Assembly (NCBI GenBank): GCA_023252395.1
Contig: JAJPDY010000096.1
Coordinates: forward strand, 1 to 5,424
Direction: 5' to 3'
Source: Nitrososphaera sp.
GTDB taxonomy: Archaea; Thermoproteota; Nitrososphaeria; Nitrososphaerales; Nitrososphaeraceae
Length of the DNA stretch: 5,424 nucleotides
Part shown: in pieces, positions 1 through 4,694 of the stretch
Layout: each line of letters begins with the position of its first letter
Position numbering within the stretch: the first letter of the stretch is position 1
Position numbers and translations under genes: made by a program
Notes under the pieces: generated by a model
Told to the model about the DNA's origin: nothing
Seen by the model: only the letters and a program-made list of their open reading frames with translations
Databases searched by the model: none

Positions 1-1
1 T

Positions 2-1054
2 ATGAAGGCTGCGCGGATAATAAAGACAAAAGAGCCGCTTGAACTCAAAGACGTTAACACTCCAAAGCCGAGAAATGATCAGGTTCTTGTAAGGGTTGAA
101 AGTGCAGGCGTTTGCCATAGCGACTTGCACCTGTGGGAAGGCGGCTACGCCGGCCCGCAAGGCGTGTTCATGAAGGTTGAAGACAGGGGAGTAAAGTTCC
201 CGCTGACTCCGGGTCACGAAGTGGCCGGCACCATCGAGGAAATGGGCGAGTCAGTTACCGGCTTTTCAAAAGGCGACAAGGTGCTCGTCTACCCGTGGAT
301 AGGCGAGGGCACCTGCCCCGCGTGCCGCATCGGCGAGGAAAACATCTGCGACTCTCCAAGGAGCCTTGGCGTGTACCAGGACGGCGGCTATTCTGAACTG
401 GTTCTAGTTCCAAGCCACAAGTACCTTGTAAAACTTGAAGGTTTTGACCCAAATGCAGCAGCGTCGCTTGCCTGCTCTGGCCTTACCGCGTACACTGCTG
501 TCAAGAGGGCGGAAACTGAGCCGGGCGAGACACTTGTAATTGTTGGCGCAGGCGGCCTCGGGCTCATGGCAGTGCAATTGGCAAAGGCGATAACAAATGC
601 AAGGGTGGCCATCGTCGACATTGACGACAAAAAGCTGGCAGAAGCAAGGAGGCTTGGAGCCGACGAAATAATAAACTCTGCAGCCGGCGACACGGTCAAG
701 GGAGTCAAGGACATCACAAACGGCCTCGGCGCTGAAGCAGTGATTGACTTTGTAAATAATGCCAAGACCGCGCCAAACTCGCTAAACATGCTGAGGAAAA
801 GGGGAAGGCTCGTGATGGTCGGGCTCTTTGGCGGGTCGCTAGAACTGAACCTTCCGCTTGTCCCACTTCGCGCGTTCACGCTTACTGGCGCCTACACCGG
901 CAAGTTCGCCGATCTGGTAGAGCTGGTCGCGCTTGCAAAAATGAACAAGGTGCAGTCAGTGGTGTCGCGCAAGTTTACACTTGATCAGGCAAACAGCGCG
1001 CTGGAAGAACTCAAGGCCGGCAAGATAATCGGAAGGGCAGTAATAAACCCCTAG
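2..1054 (+). CDS. adh: Zinc-dependent medium-chain alcohol dehydrogenase
   Basis: A 350-residue NAD(P)-dependent alcohol dehydrogenase of the MDR superfamily, expected to interconvert alcohols and aldehydes in the cytoplasm. Seen in the protein: the GroES-like catalytic domain with GVCHSD (Cys38), PGHE (His72, Glu73) and ACSGLTAY (Cys158) for the catalytic zinc; a structural zinc lobe at 101-116 with Glu102, Cys105, Cys108 and Cys116; and a Rossmann domain with VGAGGLG at 181-187, followed by VDIDD with Asp206 at the end of beta-2, which favours NAD over NADP. From memory, layout and sequence resemble the Sulfolobus solfataricus enzyme, whose structural zinc also uses Glu plus three Cys. The ATG at base 2 matches the usual N-terminus (MKAARI), and the length is normal, so the coding region is complete, but its promoter is outside the window. 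The substrate is not known; a semialdehyde reductase role in carbon fixation is possible but unproven. The TAG stop overlaps that of the convergent gene. Confidence 0.93.
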   Translation: MKAARIIKTKEPLELKDVNTPKPRNDQVLVRVESAGVCHSDLHLWEGGYAGPQGVFMKVEDRGVKFPLTPGHEVAGTIEEMGESVTGFSKGDKVLVYPWIGEGTCPACRIGEENICDSPRSLGVYQDGGYSELVLVPSHKYLVKLEGFDPNAAASLACSGLTAYTAVKRAETEPGETLVIVGAGGLGLMAVQLAKAITNARVAIVDIDDKKLAEARRLGADEIINSAAGDTVKGVKDITNGLGAEAVIDFVNNAKTAPNSLNMLRKRGRLVMVGLFGGSLELNLPLVPLRAFTLTGAYTGKFADLVELVALAKMNKVQSVVSRKFTLDQANSALEELKAGKIIGRAVINP

Positions 1055-1398
1055 GCTGTCATTGCTGTCTTGCCTGACAGGTTGTAAAGGGCGTTCCACA
1101 CACCCAGCCCATCATTTCTCTTGATGTCATCAAGCAGGCGCATATAGCCGGGGCCGGCTGCCTTTTCAACCAGCTTTCTGACAGGCTCCTCGCCCTTGAA
1201 TGCCATGACCCATTCGTCATAGACGGTTCTCGGTTCTGAGAACAGCATCGCAAACGGGTTGTAGCCGGTCTTTTTCATGAAATAGTATTCTGCCATGCTG
1301 AGAAAGCCGGGGCCAAACATAGAGTCCCCTGCCTCAATGAACCTTTTCCTTACTGCCTTGTAAGTGTCAAGGGCAGTTTCGGCGCTTTGCGCGTTCAT
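1051..1398 (-). CDS. Uncharacterised 115-residue thaumarchaeal-type protein
   Basis: A small soluble protein with no signal peptide or membrane segment. It looks mostly helical: a charged helix at about 5-25, a GPGFLSMAEYYF stretch at 29-40 followed by KKTGYNPF, then alternating charged and hydrophobic segments to about residue 95. Aromatic residues are frequent, there is no cysteine, and the tail (about 100-115) is likely flexible. I do not recognise the family with confidence. The pattern of an aromatic helix, KKTGYNP, then a helix ending in a GEEPVRKLVEKA-type segment loosely recalls the small NitrOD5 (DUF3227) domain common in thaumarchaea; this is only a visual resemblance. The ATG at 1398 is the first in-frame start, and no in-frame ATG or GTG lies in the roughly 50 bp upstream. 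There is no Shine-Dalgarno; a weak TATA-like TGTTAATA lies 24-31 bp upstream. It is convergent with the alcohol dehydrogenase, sharing the CTAG at the stops, and divergent from the gene at 1516. Confidence 0.72.
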   Translation of the reverse strand: MNAQSAETALDTYKAVRKRFIEAGDSMFGPGFLSMAEYYFMKKTGYNPFAMLFSEPRTVYDEWVMAFKGEEPVRKLVEKAAGPGYMRLLDDIKRNDGLGVWNALYNLSGKTAMTA

Positions 1399-1421
1399 GC
1401 CGCTTGCTGACGCAGCTTTGC

Positions 1422-1429
1422 TATTAACA
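1422..1429 (-). promoter_or_regulatory. Weak TATA-like box for the 115-residue protein gene
   Basis: On the minus strand the sequence is TGTTAATA, placed 24-31 bp before the ATG at 1398, where an archaeal TATA box would sit for a leaderless transcript. The match to consensus is poor. An alternative AT-rich element, AATAAAAAAC at 1448-1439, would give a leader of about 20 nt. Which one is used cannot be decided from sequence. Confidence 0.3.
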
Positions 1430-1483
1430 CAGTCGCATGTTTTTTATTCTACATACTTCTAGCACGGCGCCTCAGTCTCTGAA

Positions 1484-1503
1484 CCTCTTATAAGGTTTAG
1501 AGG
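1484..1503. repeat. Inverted repeat CCTCT/AGAGG around the TATA box
   Basis: CCTCT at 1484-1488 and its exact reverse complement AGAGG at 1499-1503 overlap and flank the TATA box of the gene at 1516, with a 10-base spacer. The arms' centres are 15 bp apart. Such an element could bind a dimeric regulator competing with TBP, or be coincidental, as five-base arms occur often by chance. Confidence 0.35.
1487..1494 (+). promoter_or_regulatory. TATA box for a leaderless transcript of the 166-residue protein gene
   Basis: The perfect 8-bp palindrome CTTATAAG is centred about 25 bp upstream of the GTG at 1516. Archaeal TATA boxes are centred near -26 relative to the transcription start, so transcription would begin at or next to the start codon, giving a leaderless mRNA. 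The box lies inside a larger inverted repeat, CCTCT (1484-1488) and AGAGG (1499-1503). Because the box is palindromic it does not itself set direction. Confidence 0.65.
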
Positions 1504-1515
1504 CAATTTAGTACC

Positions 1516-2016
1516 GTGGCAAGCGAGGATAAAACTAGTACTTATGAAGAAACAGTGAGCCGGACCACCTCGGAGCCGGAGGGGGAAACCACGATTGAAG
1601 AAAGATCAATAACCACCACTCCATCGGGCGACGTCGAGACGCACAAAGTGAAGTCTGTCACGACTCCAGAAGAAGAGTCCGTCTCTGAAAAAGCCAGAGA
1701 GGCTGGCAGGTCGCTCAAGGATCTCGTTTATTCGCTTGGCAAGAAAACAAAGGAAGTGACGGAAGAAAAGGCAAGGGAGCTGAAAGCCCAGTCTGTAGAC
1801 ATGCGCGCTACTTCAGACGCGCGCGACATACAGCACCTTGGCGACGATGTTGAGCGGTTAGTGACTGTCTTTGAAGACACGATGACAGAGATACGCAAGG
1901 AGCCGTACGACGAGCAAGAAAAGCTGCTCGTTGGGTACAAGAGGCTTCTTGAGGAGCAGATTAATGTCATCAACGCGAGGCTTGACATGGCCAAGCGCCT
2001 AAAGCCTGGCGCCTGA
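1516..2016 (+). CDS. Uncharacterised highly charged coiled-coil-like protein, 166 residues
   Basis: A soluble, strongly charged protein with no cysteine or tryptophan and no membrane segment or signal peptide. Residues 1-57 are low-complexity and rich in Ser, Thr and Glu, likely disordered. Residues 58-95 (SEKAREAGRSLKDLVYSLGKK onward) look like a charged helix, and 105-163 like one or two long amphipathic helices (HLGDDVERLVTVFEDTM, then EKLLVGYKRLLEEQINVINARL), suggesting a coiled coil or helical bundle. The family is not recognised and no function can be given; a scaffold, stress or nucleoid-type role would be speculation. The start is GTG at 1516, chosen because a strong TATA box lies about 25 bp upstream, which predicts transcription starting there; there is no properly spaced Shine-Dalgarno. 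The gene stands alone, divergent from the 115-residue gene and separated from the convergent aldehyde dehydrogenase stop by four bases. Confidence 0.82.
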   Translation: MASEDKTSTYEETVSRTTSEPEGETTIEERSITTTPSGDVETHKVKSVTTPEEESVSEKAREAGRSLKDLVYSLGKKTKEVTEEKARELKAQSVDMRATSDARDIQHLGDDVERLVTVFEDTMTEIRKEPYDEQEKLLVGYKRLLEEQINVINARLDMAKRLKPGA

Positions 2017-2020
2017 CCTT

Positions 2021-3415
2021 TTATTCGACCAGCAGCTTGCTTGTGATGTCCTTTACCACTACTGATTTTATGTTGACGAACTCTTTTATGCCAAACTCTG
2101 ACAACTCTCTGCCGATGCCGGATTTTTTGACTCCGCCAAAGGGGAGCCTCGGATCGGACTTGACCATTTCATTGACAGACACGATGCCGCTTTCGATCTG
2201 CCTTGCAAGCCGGATTCCGCGCTCTATGTTGTTTGTCCATATGCTGGCTCCAAGGCCAAATTCAGAGTTATTGGCTTCCCTTATCGCTTCTTCTTCGTTG
2301 TTTACGATAATTACTGGAGCGGCGGGCCCAAACACTTCTTCCCTCACCACTTCCATCTCGTGGTTCACGTTTGAAATTATCGTCGGCTCGTAAAAGAACC
2401 CGTCGCGCTTGATAGATTGGCCGCCTGCAAGTATGCTGGCGCCCTTGTTCCTTGCGTCGTCCACCTGCTTTGCAAGCGCCTGCCTCTGGCTGTCCCTGAC
2501 AAGCGGGCCGACGGTTGTCTTTGAGTCAAGCGGGTCGCCCACTACTTCCGCTCTTGTGTTTTCAACAAACAATTTCGTGAATTTTTCTGCGACTTCTTTT
2601 ACCACAATAAATCGCTTTGCGGCAATGCAGCTCTGGCCGGTGTTCAGGAGCCTCGACTGCGTTGCCATGTACGCAGTCTGGTTCAAGTCCGCGTCTTCAA
2701 GCACCACGAATGGGTCGCTACCGCCAAGCTCTAGCACGAACTTTTTCAGATCTTGGGATGCAAGCTCGGCGACGCGCTTGCCGGTGTTGACGCTTCCAGT
2801 CACTGACACGGCATCGATGCCAGATTGCACAAGAGCTTCGCCGGCGCGGTAGTCGCCAATGACTGACTGAAATATGTTTTCTGGAAAGCCAGCGTCTCTA
2901 AACGCCTGCTCTAGTTTCACCGCGCTGCCAAGGCACACGCTTGAATGCTTTAGCACGCCCACGTTTCCGGCTGTCAGAGTCGGCACTGCAAACCTCATGA
3001 CCTGCCAGAACGGAAAGTTCCAAGGCATTATGCAGGCCACAACTCCAAGCGGCTCAAATGACACAAAGCTCTTGCGGAATTCTGTCGGTATTATTTCGTC
3101 GCGCAAAAACGCTTCTGCGTGCTCTGCGTAATAATCGCACACCCACGCGCACTTTTCAATCTCTGCCAAAGACTGTCTGACTGGCTTGCCCATTTCTTCA
3201 GTGACTGTCCTTGCATAATCTTCGCGGTTTTTTCTCATTACTCGCCCAAGACGGCGCATGTACTCTGCACGCTCTGCCAGATCCAGCTTTTTCCACTTGC
3301 CAAACGCTTCCCTCCCTGCCTTGACCTTTCTGTTAACTTGTTCCGGGGTTTCGTTGTCATAACTTGCAATGACCTTGCCCGTTGCAGGATTGACTGTTTC
3401 TATCTTGGTGGACAT
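2021..3415 (-). CDS. Aldehyde dehydrogenase, succinate-semialdehyde dehydrogenase (Sad/YneI-like) type
   Basis: A 464-residue NAD(P)-dependent aldehyde dehydrogenase that oxidises an aldehyde to the acid, most likely succinate semialdehyde to succinate, in the cytoplasm. All key residues are visible: Asn133 in PWNFPFW (oxyanion), Lys156 in VLKHSS (cofactor), TGSVNTGK at 206-213 (Rossmann loop), general base Glu229 in LELGGSDPF, catalytic Cys263 in NTGQSCIAAKR, Glu360 in REEVFGP, and the C-terminal PFGGVKKSGIGREL. The VLKHSS, ELGGSDPF, GQSCIAAKRFI and FGGVKKSGIGRELS pattern, and the short N-terminus (SVNPATG-like at 6-13), recall E. coli Sad (YneI) more than GabD. Length is normal. The ATG at 3415 fits this family; another ATG just upstream is out of frame. 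There is no Shine-Dalgarno. It follows tRNA-Tyr on the same strand and ends four bases from the convergent gene. Substrate identity is inferred; a role in C4 metabolism linked to the 4-hydroxybutyrate cycle is possible, although that cycle itself runs in the reducing direction at this step. Confidence 0.92.
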   Translation of the reverse strand: MSTKIETVNPATGKVIASYDNETPEQVNRKVKAGREAFGKWKKLDLAERAEYMRRLGRVMRKNREDYARTVTEEMGKPVRQSLAEIEKCAWVCDYYAEHAEAFLRDEIIPTEFRKSFVSFEPLGVVACIMPWNFPFWQVMRFAVPTLTAGNVGVLKHSSVCLGSAVKLEQAFRDAGFPENIFQSVIGDYRAGEALVQSGIDAVSVTGSVNTGKRVAELASQDLKKFVLELGGSDPFVVLEDADLNQTAYMATQSRLLNTGQSCIAAKRFIVVKEVAEKFTKLFVENTRAEVVGDPLDSKTTVGPLVRDSQRQALAKQVDDARNKGASILAGGQSIKRDGFFYEPTIISNVNHEMEVVREEVFGPAAPVIIVNNEEEAIREANNSEFGLGASIWTNNIERGIRLARQIESGIVSVNEMVKSDPRLPFGGVKKSGIGRELSEFGIKEFVNIKSVVVKDITSKLLVE

Positions 3416-3438
3416 GGGACAATTCTTGCACCTGCTGA

Positions 3439-3452
3439 CATAATTATGTATA
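3439..3452 (-). promoter_or_regulatory. TATA-like promoter of the aldehyde dehydrogenase gene
   Basis: The minus strand reads TATACATAATTATG immediately after the tRNA-Tyr discriminator base. The ATAATTAT part is centred about 28 bp before the ATG at 3415 (leaderless or a 1-3 nt leader); the TATACATA part would give a leader of about 8 nt. The box is only the spacer between the tRNA 3' end and the coding gene, so the tRNA primary transcript may run through this promoter. Confidence 0.5.
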
Positions 3453-3467
3453 TCCCGCGGGCAGGAT

Positions 3468-3499
3468 CTGCTCCAAAACGGCTTTTACGCCAATCTTGT
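3468..3499 (-). other. Non-canonical T-loop tRNA intron, 32 nt
   Basis: The two T-stem strands, GCAGG (3509-3505) and CCTGC (3465-3461), are separated by 39 nt instead of 7. Removing 32 nt restores a T loop CTCAAAT. A relaxed bulge-helix-bulge can be drawn: CTC (3504-3502) pairs with GAG (3473-3471); the 5' bulge is AAA; the inner helix pairs CAAGAT (3498-3493) with GTTTTG (3479-3474) including two wobbles, capped by GGC/GCC with a GTAAAA loop. The 3' bulge is CAGAT, longer than the usual three. Cutting after A58 or after A59 gives the same mature sequence, so the boundary is uncertain by one base (3499-3468 or 3498-3467). Confidence 0.75.
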
Positions 3500-3520
3500 T
3501 TGAGCCTGCGACTCTTCGGT

Positions 3521-3581
3521 TACTGCGTTGTGCGCCCGATAGGCTGCTTCACGTGGTCAGCTAATGAGAGTAAGCCGACAT
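3521..3581 (-). other. Canonical tRNA intron (position 37/38), 61 nt
   Basis: The intron interrupts the anticodon loop after G37. A bulge-helix-bulge can be drawn: outer helix is the anticodon stem; central 4-bp helix CTGT (exon, 3587-3584) with GCAG (intron, 3526-3523), one pair being a wobble; 5' bulge AGA cut after G37; 3' bulge TAA cut before A38. Inside the intron, GTCGGCT (3579-3573) can pair with AGCTGAC (3562-3556) as a 7-bp hairpin with one G-T wobble. This is the usual site for archaeal tRNA-Tyr introns, processed by the splicing endonuclease. Confidence 0.85.
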
Positions 3582-3643
3582 CTACAGCCGAAAGCTCTAC
3601 CAGGCTGAGCTACCGCGGGACATTTCCGTTTGTTGCTAGAATG

Positions 3644-3653
3644 CTATATAATT
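3644..3653 (-). promoter_or_regulatory. TATA-like box of tRNA-Tyr
   Basis: The minus strand reads AATTATATAGC around 3653-3644, centred about 29 bp before the mature 5' end of the tRNA at 3619, which fits a transcription start a few bases ahead of the tRNA. It lies between the hemB stop codon (3662-3660) and the tRNA, so tRNA-Tyr need not depend on hemB transcription. Confidence 0.6.
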
Positions 3654-3659
3654 GTGGCG

Positions 3660-4646
3660 TCAGAGGTATTTGGCGACATCAAGCGAGAAATACGAGATTA
3701 TCCTGTCAGCTCCGGCGCGCCTTATCGACGCGATAGAGCAGACCTTCCATTCTTCTTCGTCTATCAACCCATGCATCGCTGCCGCCTTTATCATGGCGTA
3801 CTCGCCGCTGACGTTCTGGACAGCGATTGGGAATCTGAATTTGTCCTTTGCCATCCTGACAAGGTCAAGATACGCAAGCGCCGGCTTTATCATGACCATG
3901 TCTGCGCCTTCGTTGATGTCAGTCTCTATCTCCATCATGGCCTGCCTTTTGTTTGCATAAGATACTTGATATGGTGACTTGTCTATTTGCAGCCTGGCGT
4001 TGGCAAACGCGGCCGACCTGAAAGGGGTGTAAAGTGACGAGGCGTGCTTTGCAGAGTAGGAAAGTATCTTTGTCTTTCTGCCAATTGCATTTTTGATTGC
4101 GCGAACCTGCCCGTCCATCATCGAGGAGGGTGCCACGATGTCGGCTCCAGCTTCTACATGACTTTTCGCGATTTCTGCCAGCACCTCTAGAGTGGCATCG
4201 TTGTCAACCCTGTCTTTGCGCAGTATGCCGCAGTGCCCAGAGAGGTTGTACTGGCAGACGCAGACGTCAGTCGTTACGTTCATGGAACTGCCAAAACTAG
4301 ACTTGATGGCCCTGACAGCCTGCTGGACTATGCCATCATTACTAGCAGCCGGCGACCCGTTGTTGTCCCGGGTTTTCGGTATGCCAAACACAATAATGGA
4401 CGAAATGCCTGCGCCGGCTATTGCTTGGACATAGTCAGCTACCTTTTCCACGGATGTCATAGACATGCCCGGCATCGAGCTGATGCTGCCCTGCCTGTCT
4501 GAAACAAACACTGGAAATATCAGGTGCTCTTTGTGCAGGCCAGCCGCGGCAAAAGCCGCCCTGTATCTTTCGCTGCTATCGCGCTGGACTTGCTGCAAAT
4601 GCCTGGTACTGCTTGTGGCACAGCCTATGAATAAGTTTTCTGCCAC
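3660..4646 (-). CDS. hemB: Porphobilinogen synthase (delta-aminolevulinic acid dehydratase)
   Basis: A 328-residue cytoplasmic enzyme that condenses two 5-aminolevulinate molecules to porphobilinogen, the second step toward siroheme, heme and the cobalamin corrin. Seen: a TIM-barrel sequence with LIFPVFV at 42-48; the zinc-type metal loop DVCVCQYNLSGHCGI at 127-141 with Cys129, Cys131 and Cys139; Schiff-base lysines Lys200 (SYSAKHASSLYTPFR) and Lys254 (MIKPALAYLD); and VSGEYAMIKAAA at 279-290. Length is close to the usual 320-340. The three cysteines place it in the zinc-dependent class rather than the magnesium/Asp-rich class. The start is GTG at 4646: an AT-rich box 24-31 bp upstream predicts a leaderless mRNA there. 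It leaves about 14 residues ahead of TRHL, which lines up with the usual RRLR near the N-terminus. No other tetrapyrrole gene is in the window. It is divergent from the glycosyltransferase and followed by tRNA-Tyr. Confidence 0.96.
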   Translation of the reverse strand: MAENLFIGCATSSTRHLQQVQRDSSERYRAAFAAAGLHKEHLIFPVFVSDRQGSISSMPGMSMTSVEKVADYVQAIAGAGISSIIVFGIPKTRDNNGSPAASNDGIVQQAVRAIKSSFGSSMNVTTDVCVCQYNLSGHCGILRKDRVDNDATLEVLAEIAKSHVEAGADIVAPSSMMDGQVRAIKNAIGRKTKILSYSAKHASSLYTPFRSAAFANARLQIDKSPYQVSYANKRQAMMEIETDINEGADMVMIKPALAYLDLVRMAKDKFRFPIAVQNVSGEYAMIKAAAMHGLIDEEEWKVCSIASIRRAGADRIISYFSLDVAKYL

Positions 4647-4694
4647 GAAGAATCAACCACAAGATTCATTAAATATTCAAAATCCAAAACCATT
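4647..4694. promoter_or_regulatory. 48-bp divergent promoter region, hemB and glycosyltransferase
   Basis: Between two GTG starts facing away from each other lies one AT-rich element, ATTAAATATT (4668-4677). On the minus strand it reads AATATTTAAT and sits about 22-31 bp before the hemB start, the expected TATA position for a leaderless transcript. On the plus strand TTAAATA (4669-4675) is centred about 23 bp before 4695, slightly close; TTCATTAA at 4665-4672 is an alternative box. The two genes may share one box or use overlapping ones. Neither start has a Shine-Dalgarno sequence. Confidence 0.55.

Larger units (their letters stand above)
3453..3619 (-). tRNA. trnY: tRNA-Tyr (GTA) with two introns
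   Basis: After removing introns at 3581-3521 and 3499-3468 the minus strand forms a 74-nt cloverleaf. Acceptor stem CCCGCGG (3619-3613) pairs with CCGCGGG (3460-3454), with discriminator A at 3453; T8, A9; D stem GCTC/GAGC with G18G19 in its loop; anticodon stem TTCGG/CCGAA; loop C T GTA G A, with anticodon GTA at 3585-3583; variable loop GAGTC; T stem GCAGG/CCTGC with loop CTCAAAT. All stem pairs are Watson-Crick. C1:G72 and A73 are the archaeal/eukaryotic tyrosine identity elements and agree with the anticodon. G15 and C48 can form the Levitt pair. CCA is not encoded. Position 54 is C instead of the near-universal T. The gene lies 40 bp after the hemB stop, has its own TATA-like box, and is directly followed by the aldehyde dehydrogenase promoter. 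Confidence 0.93.

Noticed and set aside
388..879. A 163-codon open frame on the minus strand, antisense to the alcohol dehydrogenase
   Set aside because: It is rich in Ser, Ala and Pro with no recognisable motif, and lies wholly opposite a gene with clear catalytic residues; it is a shadow of that gene's codon usage.
1440..1448. T-rich stretch TTTTTTATT as a plus-strand terminator
   Set aside because: No plus-strand gene ends nearby (the alcohol dehydrogenase stops almost 400 bp upstream with an opposite gene between); it is better read as AT-rich promoter DNA.
2037..3131. Three plus-strand open frames antisense to the aldehyde dehydrogenase
   Set aside because: They share one frame relation to the real gene and have low-complexity Ser/Thr/Phe compositions without motifs.
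3453..3619. tRNA region as a degenerate tRNA pseudogene
   Set aside because: All stems are perfectly paired after intron removal, and the identity elements and TATA-like box are present, so an intact gene is more likely.
3119..3736. A 205-codon plus-strand open frame spanning the aldehyde dehydrogenase 5' end, tRNA-Tyr and hemB 3' end
   Set aside because: It runs antisense through a tRNA and parts of two solid genes; its translation is Cys/Arg-rich and shows no domain.
3630..4502. Several plus-strand open frames opposite hemB
   Set aside because: hemB has both catalytic lysines and the zinc cysteines; the opposite frames have no support and no promoter pattern.
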